A stretch of DNA of 5,448 nucleotides from Desulfobulbaceae bacterium UBA5628 (GTDB lineage: Bacteria > Desulfobacterota > Desulfobulbia > Desulfobulbales > Desulfurivibrionaceae). The notes beneath the pieces are model-generated. The model was not told where the DNA came from. It was given only the letters and a program-made list of their open reading frames with translations, and did no database searches. This document shows, one piece after another, positions 1-5,448 of this stretch. The number at the start of each line of letters is the position of its first letter. Positions within the stretch are counted from its first letter, which is position 1. A program made the position numbers and the translations under genes. Location: NCBI GenBank assembly GCA_002421565.1, contig DIKC01000143.1:1-5448 (forward strand), read 5' to 3'.

Positions 1-10
1 GTCGCTTTTC

Positions 11-28
11 CTGGGAATCGCTTCCCGG
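11..28 (-). other. Short hairpin just downstream of tRNA-Thr
   Basis: Seven pairs (one of them G-U) enclose a four-base loop. On the minus strand the core reads GGGAA-GCGA-TTCCC, a GNRA-type tetraloop, starting 8 bases past the CCA end. No T-run follows within the visible bases, so it is not a clear intrinsic terminator. It could be a processing signal, a weak terminator, or a spacer structure before another tRNA beyond the window edge. Confidence 0.35.
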
Positions 29-36
29 TAGCTCAA

Positions 37-112
37 TGGAGCTGGCGACAGGAAATGAACCCGCAACCTGCTGATTACAAATCAGCTGCTCTGCCAGTTG
101 AGCTACGCCAGC
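37..112 (-). tRNA. tRNA-Thr (anticodon UGU), CCA encoded
   Basis: This 76-base gene folds into a full cloverleaf on the minus strand. The acceptor stem is perfect (106-112 with 41-47). The D stem is 100-103 with 88-91, and its loop contains GG. The anticodon stem is 82-86 with 70-74, with loop TTTGTAA and anticodon TGT at 77-79, which reads the threonine codon ACA. The T stem (60-64 with 48-52) has two G-U wobble pairs. The discriminator is U (position 40) and the 3' CCA (37-39) is encoded. One oddity is the T-loop, TTCATTT, which has T at standard position 58 where A is nearly universal. The gene lies after the qmo terminator and has its own promoter candidate, so it is probably a separate transcription unit. 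The identity is firm; whether the T58 variant is fully functional cannot be judged from sequence alone. Confidence 0.95.
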
Positions 113-127
113 GCTGTAAGACGCGAC

Positions 128-156
128 ATACTAATCGTTCCGGTTGCAAACGGCAA
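128..156 (-). promoter_or_regulatory. Putative sigma-70-type promoter of tRNA-Thr
   Basis: On the minus strand TTGCCG (151-156) and TAGTAT (128-133) are separated by exactly 17 bases, close to the TTGACA/TATAAT consensus. Transcription would start around position 120, giving a leader of roughly 8-10 bases before the mature tRNA 5' end at 112. The position just after the qmo terminator fits an independent tRNA promoter. The -35 element lies inside an inverted repeat (141-159). The call rests on consensus matching only. Confidence 0.55.
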
Positions 157-166
157 CCGATTTTTT
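141..166 (+). terminator. Possible plus-strand intrinsic terminator
   Basis: A perfect 7-bp stem (141-147 with 153-159) with a 5-base loop is followed on the plus strand by A and six T's (161-166). This is the layout of a small rho-independent terminator, but no plus-strand gene precedes it. It could stop antisense transcription coming from the tRNA side before it enters qmoC. Equally, it may be a by-product of the tRNA promoter, whose -35 box it overlaps. Confidence 0.3.
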
Positions 167-174
167 GCCACCTC

Positions 175-212
175 AAAAAAAATCACCCGCCAGAACGAGC
201 CTGGCGGGTGAT
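175..212 (-). terminator. Intrinsic terminator of the qmo operon
   Basis: A perfect 12-bp stem (182-193 with 201-212) with a 7-base loop is followed on the minus strand by eight T's (complement of 175-182, the first also usable as a stem base). It begins 21 bases after the qmoC stop codon. Stem, loop and T-run are all textbook, so it should end the qmoABC transcript and insulate the downstream tRNA gene. Confidence 0.93.
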
Positions 213-233
213 CGGCAATAACCGGTCGATTGT

Positions 234-1445
234 TTACTGGCTTACCTTACCGGCAAAGGGGCTCTCCCGGTACTTTTCAAAGGCCATGGCAAAGGTGCGA
301 TAGACCATGTGGGCGAACTTGGTGTAGGGCATATACAAAAACAGCATGAAGACCGACACCAGATGCAGGAAATAGAACATATAGGCCAGCACCGGAATTT
401 CGATCAAGCGGGTAATCTGGGCCGCCATCCCGGTCACCCCCACCGCCATGATCATCCCGATCAGGAACCAATCGTAAAAGGTAGGGGTGGCGCCGCTCTC
501 TTCCTCCATCTTGGAACGGTTGACCCAGAGGATGCCGATCCCGACGATCAGGGCGATCCCGGCGACATTGGCCAGGATCTTGAAGGGGTCGGAAAGGGCC
601 AAGGGGGCGTGCATTCCTTCCACGAACATCCCGACCACGTCCTTGCGCACCATGGAGTAAGCGGTAACCGCCAACAGGGCGATAAAGGCGAACATCAGCG
701 GCAGATGGCCGTTCACCCGATCCCGGTTGGCGCCGCACTGATTAAAGCGGTTGTGCTGGAGAATCTCCTTGATTGCCGGCAGCAGGAACATGGTGACAAA
801 CTGCACCACCGAGGGCCGGAAAGCGCTTTTCTCCGGCAGTTGGGCGGCCATCGCTTGCCACATGGCCGATACCCCTCGATAGGCGGCAAATACCGCAAAG
901 GCAAAGGCCGGCACAAAAATAATGTCGATGATCAGCACGTTTTGGGTCAAGCCGCCGATGATCGTGGCGTGGTCTTTATGGCTGTCGAAAAAGAGCCCGA
1001 AGTCGATGGCGCCCTGGGGCAGATGCATGCCGCCGGAGAGCCACCAGAACAAGCCGATGATCAGGGTGGGGATCAGAATCAGAATCGGCAGATTCTTGCC
1101 TTCGCTGCACAGCTTGGCCAATCCCTGGGGAAAACCGTAGTGGGTGTAAGCATAGGCCCGGATCGCCCCCAGCACGTCGCCGGGCTTGGCGCCCCGCGGG
1201 CAGTAGGCGGTACAGTCGCCGCACTGATGGCAGAGCATTACGTCCGGATCGGCCACCAGTTTGTCCTTCAGGCCCCACTGGGCCCAGATCATCTCCTTGC
1301 GGGGAAAGGGTTTGTTGTCGCCGGAGAGCGGACAGACCACCGAGCAGGTGGCGCACTGATAGCACTTCTTCAGGGTGTCGCCGCCGGCATTTTTCAGGTA
1401 CTTGATGAATCCCAGATCAGGTTGAACCGTCATTCCTTCAGACAT
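234..1445 (-). CDS. qmoC: QmoC, membrane subunit of the quinone-interacting Qmo complex
   Basis: QmoC is the membrane anchor that exchanges electrons with menaquinol and links them to QmoAB and so to APS reductase. The 403-residue protein is an HdrC-HdrE-like fusion. The N-terminal cytoplasmic domain carries two [4Fe-4S] motifs, C28-x2-C31-x2-C34-x3-C38-P and C72-x2-C75-x2-C78-x3-C82-P. The rest resembles the cytochrome b subunit of nitrate reductase (NarI-like), with about six hydrophobic segments near residues 119-137, 168-190, 247-266, 290-309, 323-343 and 352-372. H361 and H379, 18 residues apart around the last segment, are plausible heme b ligands; other candidates are H141, H156, H159, H247 and H279. 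The ATG at 1443-1445 has GGAGG six bases upstream, which supports this start over Met5. The gene follows qmoB after 86 bp and ends at TAA before a strong terminator. Family assignment is firm; the heme ligands are inferred. Confidence 0.95.
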   Translation of the reverse strand: MSEGMTVQPDLGFIKYLKNAGGDTLKKCYQCATCSVVCPLSGDNKPFPRKEMIWAQWGLKDKLVADPDVMLCHQCGDCTAYCPRGAKPGDVLGAIRAYAYTHYGFPQGLAKLCSEGKNLPILILIPTLIIGLFWWLSGGMHLPQGAIDFGLFFDSHKDHATIIGGLTQNVLIIDIIFVPAFAFAVFAAYRGVSAMWQAMAAQLPEKSAFRPSVVQFVTMFLLPAIKEILQHNRFNQCGANRDRVNGHLPLMFAFIALLAVTAYSMVRKDVVGMFVEGMHAPLALSDPFKILANVAGIALIVGIGILWVNRSKMEEESGATPTFYDWFLIGMIMAVGVTGMAAQITRLIEIPVLAYMFYFLHLVSVFMLFLYMPYTKFAHMVYRTFAMAFEKYRESPFAGKVSQ

Positions 1446-1474
1446 GATATGCCTCCAGTTGTCTGCTCGATAAA

Positions 1475-1516
1475 AACATGAAAACCGGCCGGCGGATTCC
1501 AGAACCCGCCGGCCGG
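1475..1516 (-). other. Very stable hairpin between qmoB and qmoC
   Basis: An 11-bp perfect stem made only of G-C pairs (1485-1495 with 1506-1516) encloses a 10-base loop. On the minus strand it is followed by TTTT-CATG-TTTTT, an interrupted T-run (1475-1484). It starts 15 bases after the qmoB stop codon and leaves about 19 bases before the qmoC Shine-Dalgarno. It could act as a partial terminator that lowers qmoC transcription, or as a stabiliser protecting the qmoAB message from 3' exonucleases. The structure is directly visible; the role is inferred. Confidence 0.7.
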
Positions 1517-1531
1517 CAAACAGAGCGCTTG

Positions 1532-3790
1532 TTAGAAGCCCTTGAACGGGTTCGGGCCAAGCTCCTTGATCGATTCCACGAATTCATCGATCACCGCGGA
1601 GACCTGATCATAGTCGCTGATCGCCACCTGCCGCACCCCGCACCGTTCCGGTTCCAGGCCCAGGGAGCCGAGAGTTTCGCCGATGTTGGCCATCCGCTTG
1701 TCGGCCAGTTCGCTGCCCTTGACAAAGTGGCACTGGTAATCGTCGCCGAACTTGCAGCCCAAGAGCAGGGCGCCGTCCATCCCGGAGGAAAGGGCGTCCT
1801 TGATCCAGACCATGTTGACCGAGCCCAGGCAACGCACCGGAATGAAGCGGACCAGATTGTTGAGGCTGATCTTGCGCATGGCCGCCATATCCAGAGCCGG
1901 CATGGCGTCGTTTTCACAGACAAAGCAGACGATCCGCAGCTTGTCCTCGTCGTCGTCCGGCACTTCCACCGCCTTGACCATGGAACCGATCATGTCGATG
2001 GTGTAGTTCTTGAAGCCGATGATCCGCTCCGGACACGCCCCCATGCAGGTGCCGCAACGGCGGCAACGGGTGGGGTTGGGCTTGGGGGTGCCCTTTTCGT
2101 CGTCGTCGAGGGCGCCGAAGGGACATTCCTCGGTGCAGCGCTTGCACTGGGTGCAGCGCTGGAAGAAGAACTCGGGGTAGGAACCGTCACCGGAGCGGGG
2201 ATGAACCGAGACCCCGCGATCGGCCGACTCGAGGCACTGCACCGCTTTCAGGGCGGCGCCGCAGGCGTCATCCACCACTTCGGTGAAATCGGTGGCCTTG
2301 CGTACCCCGCCGCAGGCGTAAACGCCGGTTCGCCGGGTTTCATAGGGGAAGCAGATGAAGTTGGAATCGGCGTAGCCGTCAAAGAGTTCCAGATCCAGGA
2401 AGGCCGGCCCTTGGCGATAGGAAAGATTGACGGTGGGGGAAGCGGCGGTGGTGGAGCGCATGCCGGCCCCCAGTACCACCATGTCCACCTGGAGGGCCAG
2501 GTCTTCCTGGAGGAGGGTGTCCTTGGCCTTGACCACCAGGCCGCCGCCGTTTTCCTCGACCCCGGTCACGGTGGCCTTGGTCAGGAAGATGCCGTCGTCG
2601 TTCTGAGCCCCTTTGTAGAACATTTCCATGTTGCCCGGGGTCCGCATGTGCTGATAAAGGATGTAGGCCTTGCCGTCGGGGTTGTCCTCCCGCACGTACT
2701 TGGCCTGCTTCAAGGCGACCATGCTGGTCACCGAGTTGGCGTAGGGGAAATCCCGGTCGTGGGCCTCGCCGCCGGGGCTTTGAATAAAGGCGACATTGGC
2801 CGGTACCTTGCCTTCCTTGGCCAGTTTTTCAAACTCGGCGTTGGTCACCACCTTGGCCAGCTTGCCGTGGCCCAGATGCTCGAACTCGCTGACATCGGCC
2901 GGGGTCCAGCCGGTGGCCAGAACCACCGCCCCCACCTTCTCGGCGTCGGGGTTGGAGGTCATGTAATTCTTGAGTCCGGCGTTGGGGTCAGGCATTTCGC
3001 CCTTGGCGATCTTGTCCTGCTCGTCCACCCCGACCTTGGCCGGCGCGTCCCATTCGCTCTTGCTGCCGCCCACCTTGAGGGTCGCCTCGTAGGCGCCGGG
3101 GGTTCCGGCAACCCGGGCCACTTCCATGGAGGTGCGAATGGTGATCTTGGGATCATTCTCCACCGCCGCCACCAAGGCCTGGATGGTCGGTTCCTCAAGA
3201 TCGCTCCACGGCGCCTTGGTCGGCAACTGCTTGCGCCAACCCAGGGCCTTGCCGCCCAGCTTGTCGGCTTTTTCCACCAGCAGCACTTCGTAACCGGCGG
3301 CCGAAGCCTCCTTGGCCGCGGTCAGCCCGGCAAGGCCGCCGCCCATTACCAGAATCCGCTTGTTGATCGCTTCCAGCTTGAAGGGTTCGGGAACGTCGAT
3401 CTTCTTGGCCTGGGTACAGGCCATCCGCACGTAGTCCTGGGCCAGTTCATTGCTGTACTCGCTGATCGTCTCGGCGGTACGTCCTTCGCTGGGCTTTTCC
3501 GCGCACCAGACCACCCCTTCCCGGAGATTGGCCCGGACGGTGATGGTATTCTCGCCGAAGTTGAATTCCTCTTTCCAGACCCGGGGTGAGCAGGCGCAGA
3601 TCACGGCGGTGTTCACGGTTCCGCCGGCGATGTCGTCCTGAATCAGTTTACGGCCGGCCGCGCTGCATACCGCTTCATGGGTCTTGGCGGCCATCCCGGA
3701 TTCCTTGGCGGCCCCGGTCAGGCCGTCGATGTCGAGGGCCTCGCCGATGCCGCAACCGGTGCAAATATATACTCCGTACTTCTTATCCAT
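1532..3790 (-). CDS. qmoB: QmoB, HdrA-like flavoprotein with ferredoxin and MvhD-like domains
   Basis: QmoB is the large cytoplasmic flavoprotein of the Qmo complex. The 752 residues fall into four parts. An HdrA-type N-terminal domain has cysteines C10, C13, C42, C65 and C67, the last two in an ACSPR motif. An FAD-binding domain follows, with G150-G-G152-L-A-G155 and acidic E173 at the end of the second strand. Two [4Fe-4S] motifs come next, C546-x2-C549-x2-C552-x3-C556-P and C576-x2-C579-x2-C582-x3-C586-P. The C-terminal part from about residue 615 resembles MvhD/FlpD, with C622, C625, C654, C679 and C687 as candidate [2Fe-2S] ligands. At the site of HdrA's unusual FAD-domain cluster, all four Cys are replaced (S338, A351, T355, S356). 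The ATG at 3788-3790 is preceded by AGGAGG, 10 bases away, inside the end of qmoA. Length matches QmoB proteins. Cofactor content is inferred from motifs. Confidence 0.96.
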   Translation of the reverse strand: MDKKYGVYICTGCGIGEALDIDGLTGAAKESGMAAKTHEAVCSAAGRKLIQDDIAGGTVNTAVICACSPRVWKEEFNFGENTITVRANLREGVVWCAEKPSEGRTAETISEYSNELAQDYVRMACTQAKKIDVPEPFKLEAINKRILVMGGGLAGLTAAKEASAAGYEVLLVEKADKLGGKALGWRKQLPTKAPWSDLEEPTIQALVAAVENDPKITIRTSMEVARVAGTPGAYEATLKVGGSKSEWDAPAKVGVDEQDKIAKGEMPDPNAGLKNYMTSNPDAEKVGAVVLATGWTPADVSEFEHLGHGKLAKVVTNAEFEKLAKEGKVPANVAFIQSPGGEAHDRDFPYANSVTSMVALKQAKYVREDNPDGKAYILYQHMRTPGNMEMFYKGAQNDDGIFLTKATVTGVEENGGGLVVKAKDTLLQEDLALQVDMVVLGAGMRSTTAASPTVNLSYRQGPAFLDLELFDGYADSNFICFPYETRRTGVYACGGVRKATDFTEVVDDACGAALKAVQCLESADRGVSVHPRSGDGSYPEFFFQRCTQCKRCTEECPFGALDDDEKGTPKPNPTRCRRCGTCMGACPERIIGFKNYTIDMIGSMVKAVEVPDDDEDKLRIVCFVCENDAMPALDMAAMRKISLNNLVRFIPVRCLGSVNMVWIKDALSSGMDGALLLGCKFGDDYQCHFVKGSELADKRMANIGETLGSLGLEPERCGVRQVAISDYDQVSAVIDEFVESIKELGPNPFKGF

Positions 3791-3797
3791 AGTCTTG

Positions 3798-5057
3798 TTA
3801 CCTCCTCGACGCTTGAATCGCTTTCATTGCCGCTGCCGTGGCGCTCTGGGCGCAGGTTACCACGTCGGACGCCTTCTTGGCGCAACCGGCAGCCACCATG
3901 CCCGCTTCCTGGGACTGAATGAAACCGTTGGCGTCGACGGCCAACCCGAGAGCCCCGGCCTGTTCCTTGGCCGCGGGCTCCATGCCGGTGGCCAGGATCG
4001 CCAGATCAACCTTGGCCTGAACCTTGGCCCCGGTCACGGCATTTTCCGCCACCAGGGTCACCGAGCCGTCGGCTTCGGCGATGATGTCGGCAACCTTGCC
4101 CTTGACCCAGGTGATCTTGGCATCGGCCATCAGCTTTTCCCGGAATTTCTCGTACTTACCGGGGGTCCGCAGATCGATGTAGAAGACGGTGATCGGGGCT
4201 TCCGGATACTGGGCCCGGATATAGGTGATCTGCTTCATGGAGGCCATGCAGCAGATGTATGAGCAGTATTCGAGATGGTTCTCGTCCCGGCTGCCGGCGC
4301 ACTGAACAAAGGCGAAGCTGGCCGGTTCGGCGTTGTCGCCGGGGCGGAGGATCTTGCCGCCGGTGGGGCCGTTGGGGGCGGCAAGGCGCTCCATCATCAT
4401 ATTGCTGATGATCGCCGAGCTGGAGTTGAATTTGAGATTCTCCATCCGGGTGGGATCGTAGGGATTCCAGCCGGTGGCCCAGACAATGGCCGAGACATCC
4501 AGGGTGAAGGTCTTGGCCTCCATCTCCAGATCGACCGCATCATACTTGCAGGCAGCCTTGATCGCTTCCAGGGAAGCGGCGCTGCACGCATCCTTGTCCA
4601 GCAGATAGCGGGCCGGGAAGGCGTGATCATGGGGCTTGCGCACCGCCTTGACCTGATCCATCCCGAAGTTGAAGGCGTTGGCCACCTCGTCCTGACAGGC
4701 TTCGGCGCAGGCGCCGCAGCAGGTGCAATTGCTGTTGATGTAACGGGGTTTGCTGACCAGGGTTACCTGGTAGTTGCCCGGGCCGCCGCTGACGCTCCGC
4801 ACCTCGGTCATGGTGTGAACCCGCACCCGGCGGTTGTTCTTGATCCGCTGGTAGTTGATCTCCAGCCCGCAGGAGGGCGGACAGAGCTTGGGGAAATACT
4901 GGTTCAACTGGGCCACCCGGCCGCCCAGGTAGGGATTCTTCTCCACGACAAAAACGTCGTTGCCGACTTCGGCGGCTTCCAGGGCGGCGGTCAGTCCGCT
5001 GATCCCGCCGCCGACCACCAGAACAGCACCTGTGGGTGCGCTGCGTTCATCCGTCAT
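3798..5057 (-). CDS. qmoA: QmoA, HdrA-like FAD protein of the Qmo complex
   Basis: QmoA is the smaller cytoplasmic flavoprotein of QmoABC, related to heterodisulfide reductase HdrA but lacking its N-terminal Cys domain. The 419-residue protein begins almost at once with the FAD dinucleotide-binding motif G16-G-G18-I-S-G21 and E39 at the end of the second strand. C59-PPS-C63-G follows. An inserted ferredoxin-like region has C111-x2-C114-x2-C117-x3-C121 (followed by Q rather than P) and then a degenerate second copy keeping only C158 and C170. C253-x11-C265-x3-C269-C270 matches the unusual FAD-domain cluster motif of HdrA. The C-terminal Ala-rich segment (about 386-415) is the usual flavin-contacting end of this fold. 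The ATG at 5055-5057 is preceded by GGAGGAGAGG, which fixes the start. It is the first gene of qmoABC. The identification is firm; the number of clusters actually bound is not known from sequence. Confidence 0.95.
   Translation of the reverse strand: MTDERSAPTGAVLVVGGGISGLTAALEAAEVGNDVFVVEKNPYLGGRVAQLNQYFPKLCPPSCGLEINYQRIKNNRRVRVHTMTEVRSVSGGPGNYQVTLVSKPRYINSNCTCCGACAEACQDEVANAFNFGMDQVKAVRKPHDHAFPARYLLDKDACSAASLEAIKAACKYDAVDLEMEAKTFTLDVSAIVWATGWNPYDPTRMENLKFNSSSAIISNMMMERLAAPNGPTGGKILRPGDNAEPASFAFVQCAGSRDENHLEYCSYICCMASMKQITYIRAQYPEAPITVFYIDLRTPGKYEKFREKLMADAKITWVKGKVADIIAEADGSVTLVAENAVTGAKVQAKVDLAILATGMEPAAKEQAGALGLAVDANGFIQSQEAGMVAAGCAKKASDVVTCAQSATAAAMKAIQASRR
3801..3806 (-). promoter_or_regulatory. 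qmoB ribosome binding site inside the end of qmoA
   Basis: AGGAGG on the minus strand forms the last two sense codons of qmoA (Arg-Arg) and is followed directly by the qmoA TAA. It sits 10 bases upstream of the qmoB ATG, and the two reading frames are separated by only seven bases. A ribosome finishing qmoA would uncover or reuse this site, so translational coupling is likely. That would favour matched amounts of QmoA and QmoB. Confidence 0.8.
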
Positions 5058-5059
5058 GC

Positions 5060-5068
5060 CTCTCCTCC
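5060..5068 (-). promoter_or_regulatory. qmoA ribosome binding site
   Basis: The purine-rich stretch GGAGGAGAG on the minus strand lies just upstream of the qmoA ATG and contains a full GGAGG core eight bilateral bases or fewer from the start. An ATG at 5068-5070 overlaps it but is out of frame with qmoA, so 5057 is the supported start. Confidence 0.75.
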
Positions 5069-5074
5069 ATTCTT

Positions 5075-5104
5075 AAATAAGTAATGTGATAACGCGACCT
5101 GCAA
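5075..5104 (-). promoter_or_regulatory. Weak candidate promoter for qmoABC
   Basis: After the apr terminator qmoA should need its own promoter. The best sigma-70-like pair I find on the minus strand is TTGCAG (5099-5104) and TTATTT (5075-5080) with an 18-base spacer, in the only AT-rich patch of the gap. Its start would lie about 12 bases before the ATG, leaving a very short leader that barely contains the Shine-Dalgarno. Both boxes are imperfect. An alternative is partial read-through from the apr genes. Confidence 0.25.
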
Positions 5105-5194
5105 AGACTCCTTGGTTTCCTTGCCTCAACCGGCAGCGCCGACAACAGACGGCAAACAGGGGCCGGCTCAAGCAAAAAAACCAGGGAAACATAG

Positions 5195-5232
5195 AAAAAT
5201 CTCCAGGCGCCGGAAACCCGGCGCCTGGAGAT
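5195..5232 (-). terminator. Intrinsic terminator after aprA
   Basis: A 13-bp perfect stem (5201-5213 with 5218-5230) with a four-base loop extends by two A-T pairs to 5199-5232. On the minus strand it is followed by five T's. It begins 32 bases after the aprA stop codon. Its strength suggests that most apr transcripts end here, which would separate the abundant AprBA from QmoABC. Confidence 0.9.
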
Positions 5233-5264
5233 CGATACAACGGTTCAACAACTCCGTGAAAAAA

Positions 5265-5448
5265 TCAGATCCACGGTTCGGTTTCTACGATGTTGATGCA
5301 GTTGACCTTCTCGCACTTCCATTCCTTGGTTTCGGGATCGAAGGTGGAGTTAACGAAGGCCTTCCAGTTGGCGTCGTCAACGACCGGGTAGTCTGACCGG
5401 TAGTAGAAGCCAGGGTAACGACTTTCCTTACGGAACTCGATGTGACGG
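5265..5448 (-). CDS. aprA: AprA, adenylylsulfate reductase alpha subunit (3' end only)
   Basis: Only the last 60 codons and the TGA stop (5265-5267) are in the window; the gene continues past the right edge. The translation begins RHIEFRKESRYPGFYYRSDY and ends in INIVETEPWI, which I recognise as the conserved C-terminal region of AprA. AprA is the FAD subunit of cytoplasmic AprBA, which reduces APS to sulfite and AMP in sulfate reducers and can run in reverse in sulfur oxidisers. The FAD and active-site regions lie outside the window. The frame is open to the edge with no sign of damage. Its position directly upstream of qmoABC is the standard arrangement and supports the identification. Confidence 0.93.
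   Translation of the reverse strand, partial: RHIEFRKESRYPGFYYRSDYPVVDDANWKAFVNSTFDPETKEWKCEKVNCINIVETEPWI

Noticed and set aside
55..303. 82-codon plus-strand open frame at the left edge
   Set aside because: It runs across the tRNA (antisense), two hairpins and the end of qmoC, which no real gene would be expected to do.
309..1481. 390-codon plus-strand open frame opposite qmoC
   Set aside because: It mirrors qmoC on the opposite strand, is rich in His, Gly and Asp without any recognisable motif, and lacks a convincing ribosome binding site.
1478..3589. 703-codon plus-strand open frame opposite qmoB
   Set aside because: It is wholly antisense to a clear qmoB gene. Its Gly, His, Ala and Val-rich composition is what complementing GC-rich codons gives, and no domain or ribosome binding site is visible.
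4275..5084. 269-codon plus-strand open frame opposite qmoA
   Set aside because: Same cause: a low-complexity Gly/Ala-rich shadow of qmoA.
5170..5185. Possible sigma-54 promoter (TGG, T-run, GCTT) before qmoA
   Set aside because: The GG and GC elements are only 7 bases apart; the sigma-54 consensus needs 10.
5112..5396. 94-codon plus-strand open frame over the aprA end
   Set aside because: It covers the apr terminator and the antisense of aprA; no motif or ribosome binding site supports it.
1..5448. CRISPR array, insertion sequence or phage remnant
   Set aside because: No repeated spacer pattern, transposase-like frame or flanking target repeat was seen; gene order and base use are uniform across the window.

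Overview
The window carries the canonical QmoABC electron-transfer locus of dissimilatory sulfate reduction. All of its genes lie on the minus strand and read right to left: the 3' end of aprA (adenylylsulfate reductase alpha subunit), then qmoA, qmoB and qmoC, then a strong terminator and a separate tRNA-Thr(UGU) gene. The aprA-qmoA-qmoB-qmoC order is typical of Gram-negative sulfate-reducing or sulfur-disproportionating Desulfobacterota (former Deltaproteobacteria). The GC-rich sequence would suit a Desulfobulbales-like lineage, but that placement is a guess that needs a similarity search.

Layout in transcription order: the last 60 codons of aprA (5265-5447); an intrinsic terminator just after it (5195-5232); the rest of a 207-bp gap with only a weak promoter candidate; qmoA (5057-3798); qmoB (3790-1532), seven bases after the qmoA stop, with its Shine-Dalgarno inside the last two qmoA codons; an 86-bp gap with a very stable hairpin; qmoC (1445-234); a textbook intrinsic terminator (175-212); and a tRNA-Thr gene (112-37) with its own promoter.

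How the parts work together (established for the family): AprBA reduces adenosine phosphosulfate (APS) to sulfite and AMP. QmoABC is a membrane complex that links the menaquinone pool to AprBA. QmoC is a membrane-bound fusion of an HdrC-like iron-sulfur domain and a heme b domain. QmoA and QmoB are cytoplasmic HdrA-like flavoproteins, and QmoB also has two ferredoxin-type clusters and an MvhD/FlpD-like C-terminal domain. The three genes look intact, of normal length and functional.

I see no previously undescribed system. The points worth a second look are how HdrA cluster ligands are divided between QmoA and QmoB, the hairpins that punctuate the operon, and an unusual T-loop base in the tRNA.
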